DNA of 64,000 nt from Corynebacterium sp. 21KM1197 (lineage in GTDB: Bacteria; Actinomycetota; Actinomycetes; Mycobacteriales; Mycobacteriaceae): the NCBI RefSeq assembly GCF_033783015.1, contig NZ_CP123907.1, positions 620,001 through 684,000 of the forward strand. Reading direction: 5' to 3'. Below are positions 30,901-38,696 of the stretch, piece by piece. The notes under the pieces were generated by a model, which was given only the letters and a program-made list of their open reading frames with translations, had not been told where the DNA came from and did no database searches. The translations under genes and the position numbers were made by a program. Position 1 is the first letter of the stretch, and every line of letters starts with the position of its first letter.

Positions 30901-33900
30901 GGGGCGCCGTGGTGGTGCCGACGTGCGGGACGGTCCCAGACCCGGAGACGTGGGCGCTGGATCTCCGTCGGCACGGCGTCACGCTGTGGAACTCTGTGCC
31001 CGCGCAACTGACGATCCTGCTCGATCATCTGGGCGATGCAGACGGCGCCACCGAAGAGATACCGCTGCGCGCGGTTCTCGTCTCTGGAGATCGAGTACCA
31101 GTGGATCAACCCGCCCGCGTGCGGGCCTTCGCCCCGAAGGCGATCATCGACGCTCTGGGGGGTGCTACCGAGGGATCCATCTGGTCAATCGCCCACCGCT
31201 GCACCCCGGAGCAGGACGCCACGTGCCGCTCGGTGCCTTATGGGCGCGCGCTCGGCCATCATGCCGTGTGGGTTCTGGATCGGAGCGGTGGTCGCGCGGC
31301 GATCGGTCAGCGCGGGGAGATCGTTATCGCCGGGGATGGGGTGGCCGAGGGATACCTCGGCGATCCAGAGCGCACGGAAGCAGCGTTTGGCCGGCATCCC
31401 GGTACCGGGGAGAGGTGCTATCGCACCGGGGACATCGGACGGTACCTGCCGGACGGAGAGATCGAATTCTGTGGTCGGGTCGATGATGGCCAGATAAAGA
31501 TCCGTGGTCACCGCATCGAACTCGGTGAGGTCGAGGCTGGGTTGCGACAGATCGAAGGGATTGCCGATGCTCTTGCCGCAGTGACGGGTGAGGGGGATCG
31601 GAAGGAACTCGTTGCCGTCGTCGTGCCCGAGGCCACCTCGCCCCCGGGCGCACTGGCGGCTGCGGTCACCGCCCGGAGCCGGGCGGAGGGACTCAACGAG
31701 GACCAGAGCCGGGATTTTCGGCGGATACACGAGTTGGTGACCGCCGCCGCGCTTGACGCCATGACCGCGCAGATTGCACGAGTGACCCTTGATTCCCCAG
31801 ACGGAACCGCGAGCCGAGATGAGATCGTCGCGGGCACAGGTGCCCAGGCCCGCGGCACTCTCATCGACAGGTGGATAGAGGAGTTGGAGCGCGTGGGCCG
31901 CCTGCGGCGTGCTGACGGGCGAGTGTCCGTGGTGGAGCCGGAGATCGCTACGGAGGATCACTGGGCGGAGATTTACCGGCTCGATGAGAGGCTAGGCTAC
32001 GGCCGTTGCCAGCTAGACTATTTGCGATCCTGCCTGGACGAGCTGCCGGGCTTGCTAGAAGGCAGCGTGGACCCCCTTTCCCTTCTATTCCCCGCAGGGG
32101 ATATGTCCGTGGCTCGCGCCGCCTACGGGGAAAACCTCCTGGCCTCATACCTCAACCGGGTGTGCGCGGCGGCGGTTGCGCACCATGCGCGGAGCCTTTC
32201 TCCGCAGACGTGTCGAATCCTGGAGATCGGTGCGGGTGTTGGTGGGACGACCGCCGAGGTGATCAAGGAGCTACCAGAGATCGGCGTGGACTACCTGTTC
32301 ACGGACGTGTCCCGATACTTCACCGGGGCCGCCGAACAGGAGTGGCCGCAGGTGCGCACCGCCTTATTCGACATCAACACCGATCCCGAGGAACAGGGTG
32401 TGGAGCCGGGATCGGTAGATGTGGTGCTGTGCGCAAACGTGGTGCACAACGCTCGGAATATCGACGACGCACTGGGACGGATCGATCACATGCTTGCCCC
32501 GGGCGGGGTGTTCGTCGCCATCGACTCGACGGCGACGAACGCTCCCCTCATGGCCTCGATGGAGTTCAAGGAGGGTCTGGGCGAAGCGACCGATGACCGC
32601 CTGATCACGGGTTCGCCGTTTTTCACCCTCGAACAGTGGCGGGAGGCGCTCGACGCCTCACCGCTGACGACTGTCGCGGTGTTTCCGGAACCGGGGTCGG
32701 CGTTGGAACTCGGGGCTCAACACGTTTTTATCGCGCGGAAGTCAAACCCCAAGGACGCGCTTGACGCCACGGAAATGTTGCCTGAACAGATGCGACCTCG
32801 ACGGATCGGGGTGGTTGAGGCCTTGCCCCTGACAGCGAACGGGAAGCGGGATCGCGCCACCGTGGCCGCCCTGGTGTCGGAGACGCGCCCGACCAGCTCG
32901 CGGGTAGCCGCGTCGGTGGACCCGGTGACCGATGCCTGGCGGCGAGTCCTCGGCCTCGATCCGTCCGAGCCGTTGACCGGGGACGCTGACTTCTATGATC
33001 TCGGCGGCGATAGCCTGCTGCTCGCGCGGTGCATCGGGCAGATGCGCCGCGCGATCGATCGGGAGGATCTACCGAGCTGGGACGAGACGCTGCGTGCCAT
33101 CGTCGCCGACCCCACAATTGATGGCTGCCGCCGCGTACTGGGGCTTACCGTGCCGAAAGAAACAGCGCACGAGGCGCCGTCTCCCACGGGCGGCCCTCGC
33201 CTCACGTGGCTGCTGCCCTGCACCGAGGCCGGGATGACCGATCTCACGGTGATGGTCCACGACGGTTCCGGCGGCATCGCCCCGTACGCGGAGCTCCTCC
33301 GGGAACTGACAGAGCGCGGCGCGGGGCCGGTGTTGGGCATCGAGCGCTCCGCCGGAGACAACTATCTCACGACCCCGCCGGAGACGCTATTCCACGATCT
33401 TGCCGAGCGGTATGCTGCGAGCGTCTTGGAGACCGAGGCGCAGCGAGTACACGTCATCGGGTATTGCATGGGCGGGCTCCTCGCTGCCGGTATAGCCGAC
33501 CGTCTCGCCGCGTGCGGGGTGGAGGCCGCCGCGACGGTCATGAGTTCCTACAGGATCCCCTTCACCGTGCGCGATGAGATCCTTCTGGACTTCTCCTTCG
33601 CCCGCCTTATGAAGTGCAGGCCGCAGGACATGGGCATAGACATTGACGAGGATGCCCTCGGTGGCGTGCTGCGCGCGGCCCGACGAGACGGGCACGGTGA
33701 CATGACCGCCGAGGTACTCCACGGCTACGCCAGCGAGAACCTGCGCGCGCAGCTGGCCCGCGTGCCACGGACATCGAACGAGCGGATCGGTAGGTTCCTC
33801 CGCACGGAGGCCGGGCGGGCGTGGTCCCAGGAATCCCTCGCCGCCCTGCGGCAGGTGTACGTTCACAGTCTCGCGGCGGTGGCGGCATGGTCCGAGCCGC

Positions 33901-34127
33901 CGGTGACCGTGCCTGTGACATTCCTGCGGCAGCGGGATCCGCTGTCCTTCCTGCCGGACCTCGGAGAGGATATGACGGCGTTCTGGACTCAAGAGTGCCA
34001 GGGCGGCCTTGAGATCATAGACATCGACGGTGACCACTTCACTTGTCTCGACGCCGCGCACGCACCGGCGGTAGCAGACCTGGTGCTGGCGAGGACACCG
34101 TGGTGGGGATCGGGGGAGGAGCGATGA
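21975..34127 (+). CDS. Giant NRPS with four heterocyclization modules, probable thiazoline metallophore synthetase
   Basis: 4050 residues. Order and approximate positions: Cy1 20-440; A1 472-955 (A3 motif at 601, NGKIDR at 940); PCP1 (Ser999); Cy2 1061-1450; methyltransferase-like domain 1455-1690 (ELGYGIGG at 1559); PCP2 (Ser1758); Cy3 1804-2190; PCP3 (Ser2256); Cy4 2307-2730; A2 2776-3630 (A3 motif at 2914) with an inserted methyltransferase (EIGAGVGG at 3417); PCP4 (Ser3680); thioesterase 3710-4050 (Cys3831, Asp3988, His4021). Each Cy has the PxVxT and TPxVxxDxQ signatures instead of HHxxxDG. My reading of the pocket codes is DLFNLSMIWK for A1 and DLFNLSLIWK for A2, close to the known cysteine code DLYNLSLIWK. 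The PCP2 and PCP3 modules lack A domains and must be loaded by A1 or A2. There is no aryl carrier domain. The start is GTG with GGAGG upstream; the stop overlaps the reductase start. Confidence 0.93.
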   Translation: MKSPQATSGRGSGEDRDHVMSRPLTGTQRAYLSGREEDQLYGGVDCLALFEFIGDPIDGHRLRTAVAALRRHPVLRSTIVECRHIDAGQEARPPLTIAETEGAGTHEELTAYLAGHRREILGRHANHAAGESGWLDILRWRTDDGHEWGILHISISLAVADLAGTGIIVRELAAAYRSSGVAGPWVTFADIAGREKKKEKITPAGTLPRATDYLPEGPSIPLVGTPERTVTRHVRRLDPESWARIGAVAEAAGATRSGLLLAVYRHALGLWCGSEDFTVIVPGLDARGTPGDVLDRTRMWAVRPPSAIGSTLGEASREASAELRRRIRNGLDSTEEVRALLRQGEGHSGSLPFVLTCGGEEVLFPHDVLETFGQLTATGSVTPQVLVDLQILRLTSEEVCVALDVRDGAFPDTFGPELLGTVTDALDRIAASEKLDAGCDDRPMDELVRLSGTERRDALNSVPPVDSAAPTLHGAWLRQVEERPGATAVIDSALGANLTYAELHHAALRLAAELAGRVAPGDLVLIRLPKGRDQITAVLATLYLGAGYLPVSVDTPDERIRAITEATQPAAVIDQVAPEVYTVGETPADLPRAVDGEDCAYVIFTSGSTGTPKGVVMTHRAAANTVAAVVDRYGIGPQDSVLAVSSLDFDLSVFDIFGLLGAGGTVVCIAQDDHRDAFAWCELIRRHGVTTWNSAPALAEMLTVAAEEGSDLSLRLVLVSGDWVSPTLPARIRAVTAIPGGARVVAMGGATEGGIWSNAHVIDGSEDLDPAWPSVPYGRPLPGQAYRIVDAAGRDVPGGVVGELWIGGLSLATGYLGRPDLTAERFITDTDGSRWYRTGDHGYWGDDDLLFFVGRRDNQVKIRGHRVELGDVEHHLRALDGVEAAVVLPEPGNTALRALVAVAGKAQTADRVREALAATLPGFMVPRDVTVVPQLRLTANGKIDRAWAERVLTAEEGKDKDAVPRAPEVEADVAAAWAAVLGITDHAGESNFFALGGDSVGATSVCSRLRTLGYRVTAADLFGNPTFDRFAAAVEAAGRMENMGDEEAERPDHMADAGARFPLTPLQRAYALGIDGIRGTVRAATAYAAILSSAGVVFTSEQVRGAAEGLVTRWAGLRVIRDGDDAQRVVQPRDALLVTVLHCSADLRGYLSSATPRVPLELVLPGEKAREVGVLINYLALDGRSLAVILGTLTAALSGENPDLVARVNPSAEVFARHCYALTAEEDGFTGLQTVTPEPPVLPIAAASHLDANTPLATFESIRARVPLAALERSEATISAVVLSEFGSLLAQRSGMKEVGIVVPLSYRPDGDDREVLGAFSRLGVCACPAVADPAATHAALAAALTGGSMQIVSNGRTGRYPVVFTSVVGYDAAFVPASREVHVDWSLTRTPGVLIDCQLTTLDEATVEIRWDMPVGVLDRGAVDEMFCELVGRLGGTVSRTEPATVSALLKDAMARLDASTDLVPWAAPVVAAWRRFVTDGPEAARCADAPVAWSAQDAQLLADIVRGRARRFAILDHPVLSPRALAAAQPTVARALDALNERVLRRAEHGDRVNVVELGYGIGGATPEGADSWIVVEPDEFIADIATVNGRTCVPDAADLTSPADVVVACGTLHRDPRLRAGLAAVPLARGAEVHVIEAEHTTAATLVSAALVNPAMLGDADDRGGLLPAAEWSALVAEAGLRLRYLEAEDGHSVILRAVAADTGADTSVATTVPAASDRLDVTTALAASWRRHLPYLPGGDISDDTDFFAVGGDSLAATRVLADLREAGVTGLRAVDVFNNPTFGELRRRVIGGRRGVDTHPLTRVQQAYLAGGDSEQLLGGAPARCLFVFHAPAVDTSRLEAAVRTAVRRHPVLRTVIVDGPDGAPVARITAEHSLNAWAVTDDAVAELRDRAPDPRAEGPLAVRVSLGPDGATIAVSMNNLLLDGASMMLLMNEIEERYTDPKVRGDDTASAAAYLSERPWLTDPVAPIPWQGRMLSPTELDERLDTVIEQLPPAPFVPDRQTLAQFTDSSMARVGADIDAAAWEKIRAGFATRRITPAAGVLAAFGRALSAETGEDSHTINLTRFDRDLSVPGIDRVLGDFTSLSLAVLHGLSAGDRAVAERSAQDAVASADDPARDTLRLAARAVQTSGDPVAGLFPVVFTCALGLTSQPERPLRERSFGTQVEASSTTPQVVLDLQVADDGGGLHLTADYLVQVMPEEVARRVVRRTVAELTDLPSGDAAVLAEAWAQALGLDRVTEDTNFFRAGGDSLAATRCISTLRARGINVALRTLLTMPDFGTFRDAVIGTVGEPTCPDVPEGWFDLTDVQASYLMGRTTAYEDGGVACQGYSEFALPLDRLDAASAADPVGAVRRAWRKVVDAHEMLRALVDREGRQRIDHTAEAHVRVIDVSAGETGTGVTAPDPETARDIVRAEAQERNFPVGQAPMVELTLTVGSGDPVLHLSVDLIVTDYVGIRSLVRDLDHCLRNPSAPLDAPAMTFRQCLEARARHAETPEGRAEQDRDARWWQDRLDSLPPALIFSPDPDATGLGGTTRRSHRLDAEAWRGLCDTAAGLAVTPSGLVLAAFATAARRYADIGISGYAQEQDSALVTLTTVNRAPLEDGPSAAEMERIVGDFTSTVVLDLPLGGELAPTAQALQRRLFDALDHAAYPGVRVLRDLRRAGGEDRGRIPIVFTSTVGVDTAEPPQILRAVPGTAISKTPQVLLDVQLSPDGEAVTMDWDSRDGGFHPAVLDALFADVQDTLDRLAAGDLDAPAPRQPEPVVRTRSMNGRLLHGRFLRAALDVPESPAIIHGDHTMSRGELCATAVRIAEGLPGGRAPVAVLLPPGEEQIAAQFAALLRGRAFVPLDPDWPKPRIRAVLDIVRRAYTEEVPVIDDATLWAAREGDATEWRDAVRRALAEPLTDELAYVIFTSGSTGTPKGVAVTHRQVCATLDEMEDRLGLTDEDRVLAVSRPSFDLAIFNIFGVLGAGGAVVVPTCGTVPDPETWALDLRRHGVTLWNSVPAQLTILLDHLGDADGATEEIPLRAVLVSGDRVPVDQPARVRAFAPKAIIDALGGATEGSIWSIAHRCTPEQDATCRSVPYGRALGHHAVWVLDRSGGRAAIGQRGEIVIAGDGVAEGYLGDPERTEAAFGRHPGTGERCYRTGDIGRYLPDGEIEFCGRVDDGQIKIRGHRIELGEVEAGLRQIEGIADALAAVTGEGDRKELVAVVVPEATSPPGALAAAVTARSRAEGLNEDQSRDFRRIHELVTAAALDAMTAQIARVTLDSPDGTASRDEIVAGTGAQARGTLIDRWIEELERVGRLRRADGRVSVVEPEIATEDHWAEIYRLDERLGYGRCQLDYLRSCLDELPGLLEGSVDPLSLLFPAGDMSVARAAYGENLLASYLNRVCAAAVAHHARSLSPQTCRILEIGAGVGGTTAEVIKELPEIGVDYLFTDVSRYFTGAAEQEWPQVRTALFDINTDPEEQGVEPGSVDVVLCANVVHNARNIDDALGRIDHMLAPGGVFVAIDSTATNAPLMASMEFKEGLGEATDDRLITGSPFFTLEQWREALDASPLTTVAVFPEPGSALELGAQHVFIARKSNPKDALDATEMLPEQMRPRRIGVVEALPLTANGKRDRATVAALVSETRPTSSRVAASVDPVTDAWRRVLGLDPSEPLTGDADFYDLGGDSLLLARCIGQMRRAIDREDLPSWDETLRAIVADPTIDGCRRVLGLTVPKETAHEAPSPTGGPRLTWLLPCTEAGMTDLTVMVHDGSGGIAPYAELLRELTERGAGPVLGIERSAGDNYLTTPPETLFHDLAERYAASVLETEAQRVHVIGYCMGGLLAAGIADRLAACGVEAAATVMSSYRIPFTVRDEILLDFSFARLMKCRPQDMGIDIDEDALGGVLRAARRDGHGDMTAEVLHGYASENLRAQLARVPRTSNERIGRFLRTEAGRAWSQESLAALRQVYVHSLAAVAAWSEPPVTVPVTFLRQRDPLSFLPDLGEDMTAFWTQECQGGLEIIDIDGDHFTCLDAAHAPAVADLVLARTPWWGSGEER

Positions 34128-36211
34128 CCAAAACGGTGCTCGTGAGTGGCGCTACCGGGGCAGTGGGGTCCGCAGCGGCGGCGCGGCTGATCCGCGTGCT
34201 TGGCCAGGGGGACCGCGTGGTGCTCCTCGGTCGTGATATCAATCGCCTCGCGGCCACCGCCGCGGCGTGTACCGACGGCCAACCCGGGCCGACCGTGGAG
34301 ACGGCGTTGCTCGATCTCAAGGATGATCCGAGGTCAGCGCTGGGTGCCACCCTTCTCGAAGGAGACCCGGCCGTGTTCATTAACGCGGTGGGGCCTTCGT
34401 CGGTAAGCACCATACCGCTGGCCCGTGCGGCGCTGTCGTTGGGCCTGCACGTCGTGGACGCTCACGGCTCGGAGCGGATCATCGCTGAGCTCGACGGGGC
34501 CGCGCTGCGTGCCGGGCGAAGCGTCCTCCTCGGTGCCGGTGTGCAACCGGGATTAACCGGAGCGATGCTGACGGCGGCGCTGCGGCTGGTGGCAGATCCG
34601 AGCCGCGCGCGAGTGGAGATCGCCGTCGGCGGGCGCCAGCCGCTGACGACGGCGACGCTGCGCGAATACATTGACTCGCTTTCCGCCGACGGTGGCTGGC
34701 CGGGAGCGGTGTGGCGTGATGGTGCCGTGGTCAAGGGTGAGGCCTGCGAACCATCCGCACCAGGATGGCGCCCCCCGAATGGGGCTTCGCTTAGCGTGCA
34801 TCTCGACGAGGAATACGTGGACGCCGCCCGCATGGCCGGTGTCGCGTATCTGCGGGGAATCAATGTCATGGACGCCCCGGAGACTGTGCGAGAACTCCGC
34901 CGTCTTATCGCAGGGGAAGCCACGGCTGAGGATGTTGCCGCCGCATCCCGGAGGGAGAGTGAGCTAGAGCGGTACTTCCGCATCGCCGTGCGCATCCGGG
35001 CGGGGCATGAGACCGTGACCGCTGACTATCAATGCGCGGACAGCTACCGAGCGACTGGAAACTTTGCTGCGGAGGCGGCTCTGAAGCTATTCGCTGAGGC
35101 GCAGCAGGGAGCCCGGTGGGCGTATGCGAGCGGGGCCGCGTGGACCGGCGACGTGACGTTCACCTACGACCTCGATTCCCGGGGAGCCGTGGTCGTCGGA
35201 GCGGGTTTCGGTGCCCGCTACGCGGAGGCGCTCGCGGGCCCTGATTCACCAGTACCGCTGACGGCGATCGTCGGCACTGGCGGGCGAACCGGCCAAACCC
35301 TCGCCCGCGATCTGGGGGTACGGTACTTCGCCGTCGGTGACACCACCGAGGTACCGAGCCTTCCCGGATTTCCCCGGGATACGGCAGTGGCCGTTATCGC
35401 CGTGCGCAGCGGGGTGGTTGGTGGGCAGGGGGACGCCCTCGCCGCAGGGTTGCTCCGCGCCGGGATCCCTGTGCTCCAGGAGCTGCCGGTTGATCCGGGT
35501 ACCGTTGCCACGTTGACCTCCTTGGCCCGCGAGTACGATACGACCTATCGGGTCACCGGCTTCTATGAGCACCTCGGTTCCGTCCGAGCGTTCATTGACG
35601 CGGTTCGCTCGCTTATCCTACGATCAACCGTCACCCACGTCTTGCTCCGCACGAGCCATCAGGTTCTTGACCGGGCGGCGCTGTTGCTCGCCGAAGCAGT
35701 GGGCGCGGTGCCGCTGGGAGACGCGCGCATCGCCCCCGGGGCCGCACCGGGCCGATGGCTTATCTCTGGGATGTGGGGGAGAGTACCCGTTGACATCCTG
35801 CTGGATCACCGCATGGATCCACGTGACCCGGACAATCACTCCCAGCCGGTCGCTGCGGCGGTCGTCGAGACTGCCGATGGGGAACTGACGTGGGATGGTG
35901 TTGGCACACTCCCTCGCTGGTCGCAGCGCCCGCACATCGCAGGTGGGGCACTTACTGACCCGAACGGCGCGGTTGCGCAGGAGTGGGGGCGGGGACCCGT
36001 CCCGCCCACCTGGGGTGAACTCGTGGAAACCGCATGGCCAGAGGGCATTCGCCGTGCGGTCGCCGGGCTCCTCGATGCGGGCGCGGGGGAGAGCCGGCGC
36101 ACGGTGTTCGTGCTGCGGTGGTGGCTGCGCGTCTCCTCCGCCCTCCCGGCGCCTGTGGACATCCGCTCCACGCCGCCGGTGCGGATGGACCCACCGCAGG
36201 AGGCGCGCTGA
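34124..36211 (+). CDS. Two-domain reductase: saccharopine dehydrogenase-like domain fused to thiazolinyl-imide reductase
   Basis: 695 residues from the ATG at 34124, which overlaps the NRPS stop (ATGA). Residues 1-340 have a Rossmann start VLVSGATGAVGSAAAARLI and the DAHGSERIIAELDGAALRAGRSVLLGAGVQPGLTG pattern of saccharopine dehydrogenase-like NADP-binding proteins. From about 356 a second dinucleotide fold begins (VVVGAGFGARYAEAL), continuing with AVIAVRSGVVGGQGDALAAGLLRAGIPVLQELPV and YRVTGFYEHLGSVRAFIDA. These are the signature blocks of the YbtU/Irp3/PchG family, which reduces a carrier-bound thiazoline to thiazolidine. The usual QEHP block reads QELP here, so a histidine thought to matter in Irp3 is absent. 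The N-terminal domain's substrate is unknown; it may be a second trans-acting reductase or a structural relic. Confidence 0.85.
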   Translation: MTKTVLVSGATGAVGSAAAARLIRVLGQGDRVVLLGRDINRLAATAAACTDGQPGPTVETALLDLKDDPRSALGATLLEGDPAVFINAVGPSSVSTIPLARAALSLGLHVVDAHGSERIIAELDGAALRAGRSVLLGAGVQPGLTGAMLTAALRLVADPSRARVEIAVGGRQPLTTATLREYIDSLSADGGWPGAVWRDGAVVKGEACEPSAPGWRPPNGASLSVHLDEEYVDAARMAGVAYLRGINVMDAPETVRELRRLIAGEATAEDVAAASRRESELERYFRIAVRIRAGHETVTADYQCADSYRATGNFAAEAALKLFAEAQQGARWAYASGAAWTGDVTFTYDLDSRGAVVVGAGFGARYAEALAGPDSPVPLTAIVGTGGRTGQTLARDLGVRYFAVGDTTEVPSLPGFPRDTAVAVIAVRSGVVGGQGDALAAGLLRAGIPVLQELPVDPGTVATLTSLAREYDTTYRVTGFYEHLGSVRAFIDAVRSLILRSTVTHVLLRTSHQVLDRAALLLAEAVGAVPLGDARIAPGAAPGRWLISGMWGRVPVDILLDHRMDPRDPDNHSQPVAAAVVETADGELTWDGVGTLPRWSQRPHIAGGALTDPNGAVAQEWGRGPVPPTWGELVETAWPEGIRRAVAGLLDAGAGESRRTVFVLRWWLRVSSALPAPVDIRSTPPVRMDPPQEAR

Positions 36212-36969
36212 TGAGAAATATCCTCGTCCCCGTGCCGGGCTCGGCGGCACCCTCCTCCACTATCGTGGTCTTCCCCCACGCCGGGGGAAGCCCCCGGCAG
36301 TACGCACCGTGGGGCCGGATCGCGGGATCGCAGGCTCGGGTGCTCGGGGTGACGTATCCTGGCCGGGATCATCGGTTGGGCGACGCGCACCCGGCGACGA
36401 TGCGCGACCTCGCCGAGGAAATAGCCGCCGCTCTCGACGCCGCGTCTCCCCTCATACTCGCGGGCCATTCCCTCGGAGCGATCCTCGCCTATGAGACGCT
36501 GCTCGCCTGGCAGCGTGCGGGCGGGGGCGAGGGGACGACGCTCGTCGTCAGCGGGCAGACCTCCCCGGATCACGTGGGTGGCGGCACCCTGCATCTTAGG
36601 GCGGACGGCGCCCTCGTTGAGGCGTTGTCTCGCAGCAGCCCGGACACTGCCCGGGCTCTCGCCGAATCCGAGCTCGCGGCGTTGTACCTCCCGGCGATCC
36701 GCGAGGACTACCGCCTCATTGAGACATACTCCCCACCACCTCCGGGAAGTGCTACGACCCAATCATCAATCGTTGTGGTGAAAGGATACGCCGATGAAGA
36801 GTTGATTACTGCTTCTGTCGCAGGGTGGCAGCGCCTGTCCCCTGACGTCCTCGGACCTGTCCTTGTGCCTGGGGATCACATGCACCATATTGATCGCCCG
36901 GAACTAGCCCAGATGTGTTGCGGCGGAGTTCTCCGTCATGCCGCCCGCACCTTACAGAGAAAGAGATAA
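36211..36969 (+). CDS. Type II thioesterase (editing TE)
   Basis: A 252-residue alpha/beta hydrolase whose ATG overlaps the reductase stop (TGATG). Family marks are VVFPHAGGSPRQYAPWG, VLGVTYPGRDHR, the nucleophile elbow LAGHSLGAILAYE with the catalytic serine, and GDHMHHID with the catalytic histidine. Stand-alone TEIIs remove wrong or stalled acyl groups from carrier domains; YbtT and PchC play this role in yersiniabactin and pyochelin clusters. Unlike the NRPS-integrated TE, it keeps serine as nucleophile. Confidence 0.9.
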   Translation: MRNILVPVPGSAAPSSTIVVFPHAGGSPRQYAPWGRIAGSQARVLGVTYPGRDHRLGDAHPATMRDLAEEIAAALDAASPLILAGHSLGAILAYETLLAWQRAGGGEGTTLVVSGQTSPDHVGGGTLHLRADGALVEALSRSSPDTARALAESELAALYLPAIREDYRLIETYSPPPPGSATTQSSIVVVKGYADEELITASVAGWQRLSPDVLGPVLVPGDHMHHIDRPELAQMCCGGVLRHAARTLQRKR

Positions 36970-36971
36970 CC

Positions 36972-38696
36972 ATGACCACAACCCGTATCTTGCGCCCGGT
37001 GCTGCCCGCCCTCGCAGCCGGCGTGATCCTCCAGGGGATCGGTTCCGCGATGACCATCGTGACTTATGTGGCGTTGGCTACCCTGACTGATCGCCTCCTT
37101 GGCGGTGACGTCGCCGTCGCCGGCCCCCTCCTGTGGTTCCTCACCGGCCTTGGGCTCAGCGCTCTCTTTGGTGCCGTGGCCCTGATGATTACGCACTTCG
37201 CGGACGTGCGCCTCCAAGCCCGCCTGCGGCTCACGCTCGCGGCGAAGCTGTCCCGGCTGCCTCTCGGGTGGTTCGATGATCGCTCCTCGGGGCGGGTGCG
37301 CCAGGCCGTCCAGAATGACGTTGATTCGCTGCACCAACTCGTCGCCCACACCGTTGTGGAGATCGTCGCGGGCGTGCTTACTCCGCTTGCGGGTGTCGTC
37401 GTGTGTTTCCTTCTTGACTGGCGGCTTGGCCTCGTAGCCCTGATCCCCGGAGTGCTCTACGCCGTGGTGTTCAGCGTTCTGGCCCGGGGCTCCAACCGGG
37501 AGGTCATGGATCGTATCCATGAGGGCCTCGCCGGGGTTTCTGACGCGGTGGTGGAGTACGTCAACGGTGTGGCCGTGCTCAAGATCTTCAACCACGGGGA
37601 GGAGGGTTCGCGTCGGTTCACCGAGCGCTCGGATGCCTTCCTGCGCAACTTTGCGGCGTTGGTTGCCCCGCAGATGCGTGCCCAGTCCGTTGCCGTGGTC
37701 TTTCTGTCCGCGGCTTTCGCCGGGGCGGTCGAGTTGGCCTTCGGCGCGTGGTTCGTTCACGCGGGGTGGAGCCGTCCGGCGGACGTGCTCGTGGTCACCG
37801 TCATCGCCATGCTCCTGCCGGCGAGCCTTCAGACCCTCGCCCTCGGCAACCAGGCCCGTACCCAGGCTATCGACGCCGCCGGGCGCGTTGTCGAGATCCT
37901 TGACGAGCCCGAGCTGCCGGTGACCGATTCTCCCCGGCGCCCGGAGCGGCCCTATAGCGTCACCTTGCGGGACGTTACTTTCTCTTATGGCACGGATACC
38001 CCGGCGGTGGACGGGGTGACGGCGGAGATCCCCGCTGGTGGCGTCACCGCCCTCGTCGGACCGTCCGGGTCGGGTAAGTCCACCCTGGCCGCCCTTATCG
38101 CTCGGTTCCGGGACGCGGACGCGGGCTCCGTGGCCGTCGGCGGTGTGGACGTGCGTGATATGGATCCAGAGGTGCTGCGGCGCACCGTCGGCACCGTGTT
38201 TCAGGACACGGGACTGCTGTCCATGTCCGTCATCGACAACATTTGTCTCAGTGCCTCGGGCGCGCCAAAGGAACGGGTCATTGAGGCCGCGCGGGCGGCG
38301 AATATCCACGAGCGCATTCTCGCCCTGCCCCGTGGGTATGACTCGGTGATTGGTGAGGACGCCCGCCTCTCCGGCGGCGAGGCTCAGCGCATTGGCATCG
38401 CCCGCGCGCTGCTCGCGGACAACCCGGTGCTCATTCTCGACGAGGCCACGTCCGCGACCGACCCCGAATCCGAGACCGCCGTCCAGGAGGGGCTCACTCG
38501 ACTCACGCGCGGCCGGACGGTTGTGGTCATCGCCCACCGTCTCACCACCATCGCGGACGCGGATCGCATCCTCGTCATGGATCGGGGGGCCGTGGTCGAG
38601 TCCGGGACGCATGGCGAGCTTCTGGCTCGCGGCGGCCTGTACGCCCGCATGTGGGAAGACATGGAACAATCCACCGAACAGGAGGCCACCCGATGA
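36972..38696 (+). CDS. ABC half transporter (TMD-NBD fusion), YbtP/YbtQ-like, first of a pair
   Basis: 574 residues: a six-helix type IV ABC membrane domain (about 1-310; coupling segments ADVRLQARLRLTLAAKLSRLPLGWFDD), then an ATPase domain with Walker A GPSGSGKST, signature LSGGEAQRIGIARAL, Walker B VLILDEATSATDPESE and H-loop IAHRLTT. All catalytic motifs are intact. It starts two bases after the thioesterase stop, and its own stop overlaps the next transporter (ATGA), so the two proteins probably form a heterodimer. Exporter-fold pairs of this type import ferric siderophores in the YbtPQ and mycobacterial IrtAB systems, so uptake of the metal complex is the favoured role; export is the alternative. 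Confidence 0.88.
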   Translation: MTTTRILRPVLPALAAGVILQGIGSAMTIVTYVALATLTDRLLGGDVAVAGPLLWFLTGLGLSALFGAVALMITHFADVRLQARLRLTLAAKLSRLPLGWFDDRSSGRVRQAVQNDVDSLHQLVAHTVVEIVAGVLTPLAGVVVCFLLDWRLGLVALIPGVLYAVVFSVLARGSNREVMDRIHEGLAGVSDAVVEYVNGVAVLKIFNHGEEGSRRFTERSDAFLRNFAALVAPQMRAQSVAVVFLSAAFAGAVELAFGAWFVHAGWSRPADVLVVTVIAMLLPASLQTLALGNQARTQAIDAAGRVVEILDEPELPVTDSPRRPERPYSVTLRDVTFSYGTDTPAVDGVTAEIPAGGVTALVGPSGSGKSTLAALIARFRDADAGSVAVGGVDVRDMDPEVLRRTVGTVFQDTGLLSMSVIDNICLSASGAPKERVIEAARAANIHERILALPRGYDSVIGEDARLSGGEAQRIGIARALLADNPVLILDEATSATDPESETAVQEGLTRLTRGRTVVVIAHRLTTIADADRILVMDRGAVVESGTHGELLARGGLYARMWEDMEQSTEQEATR

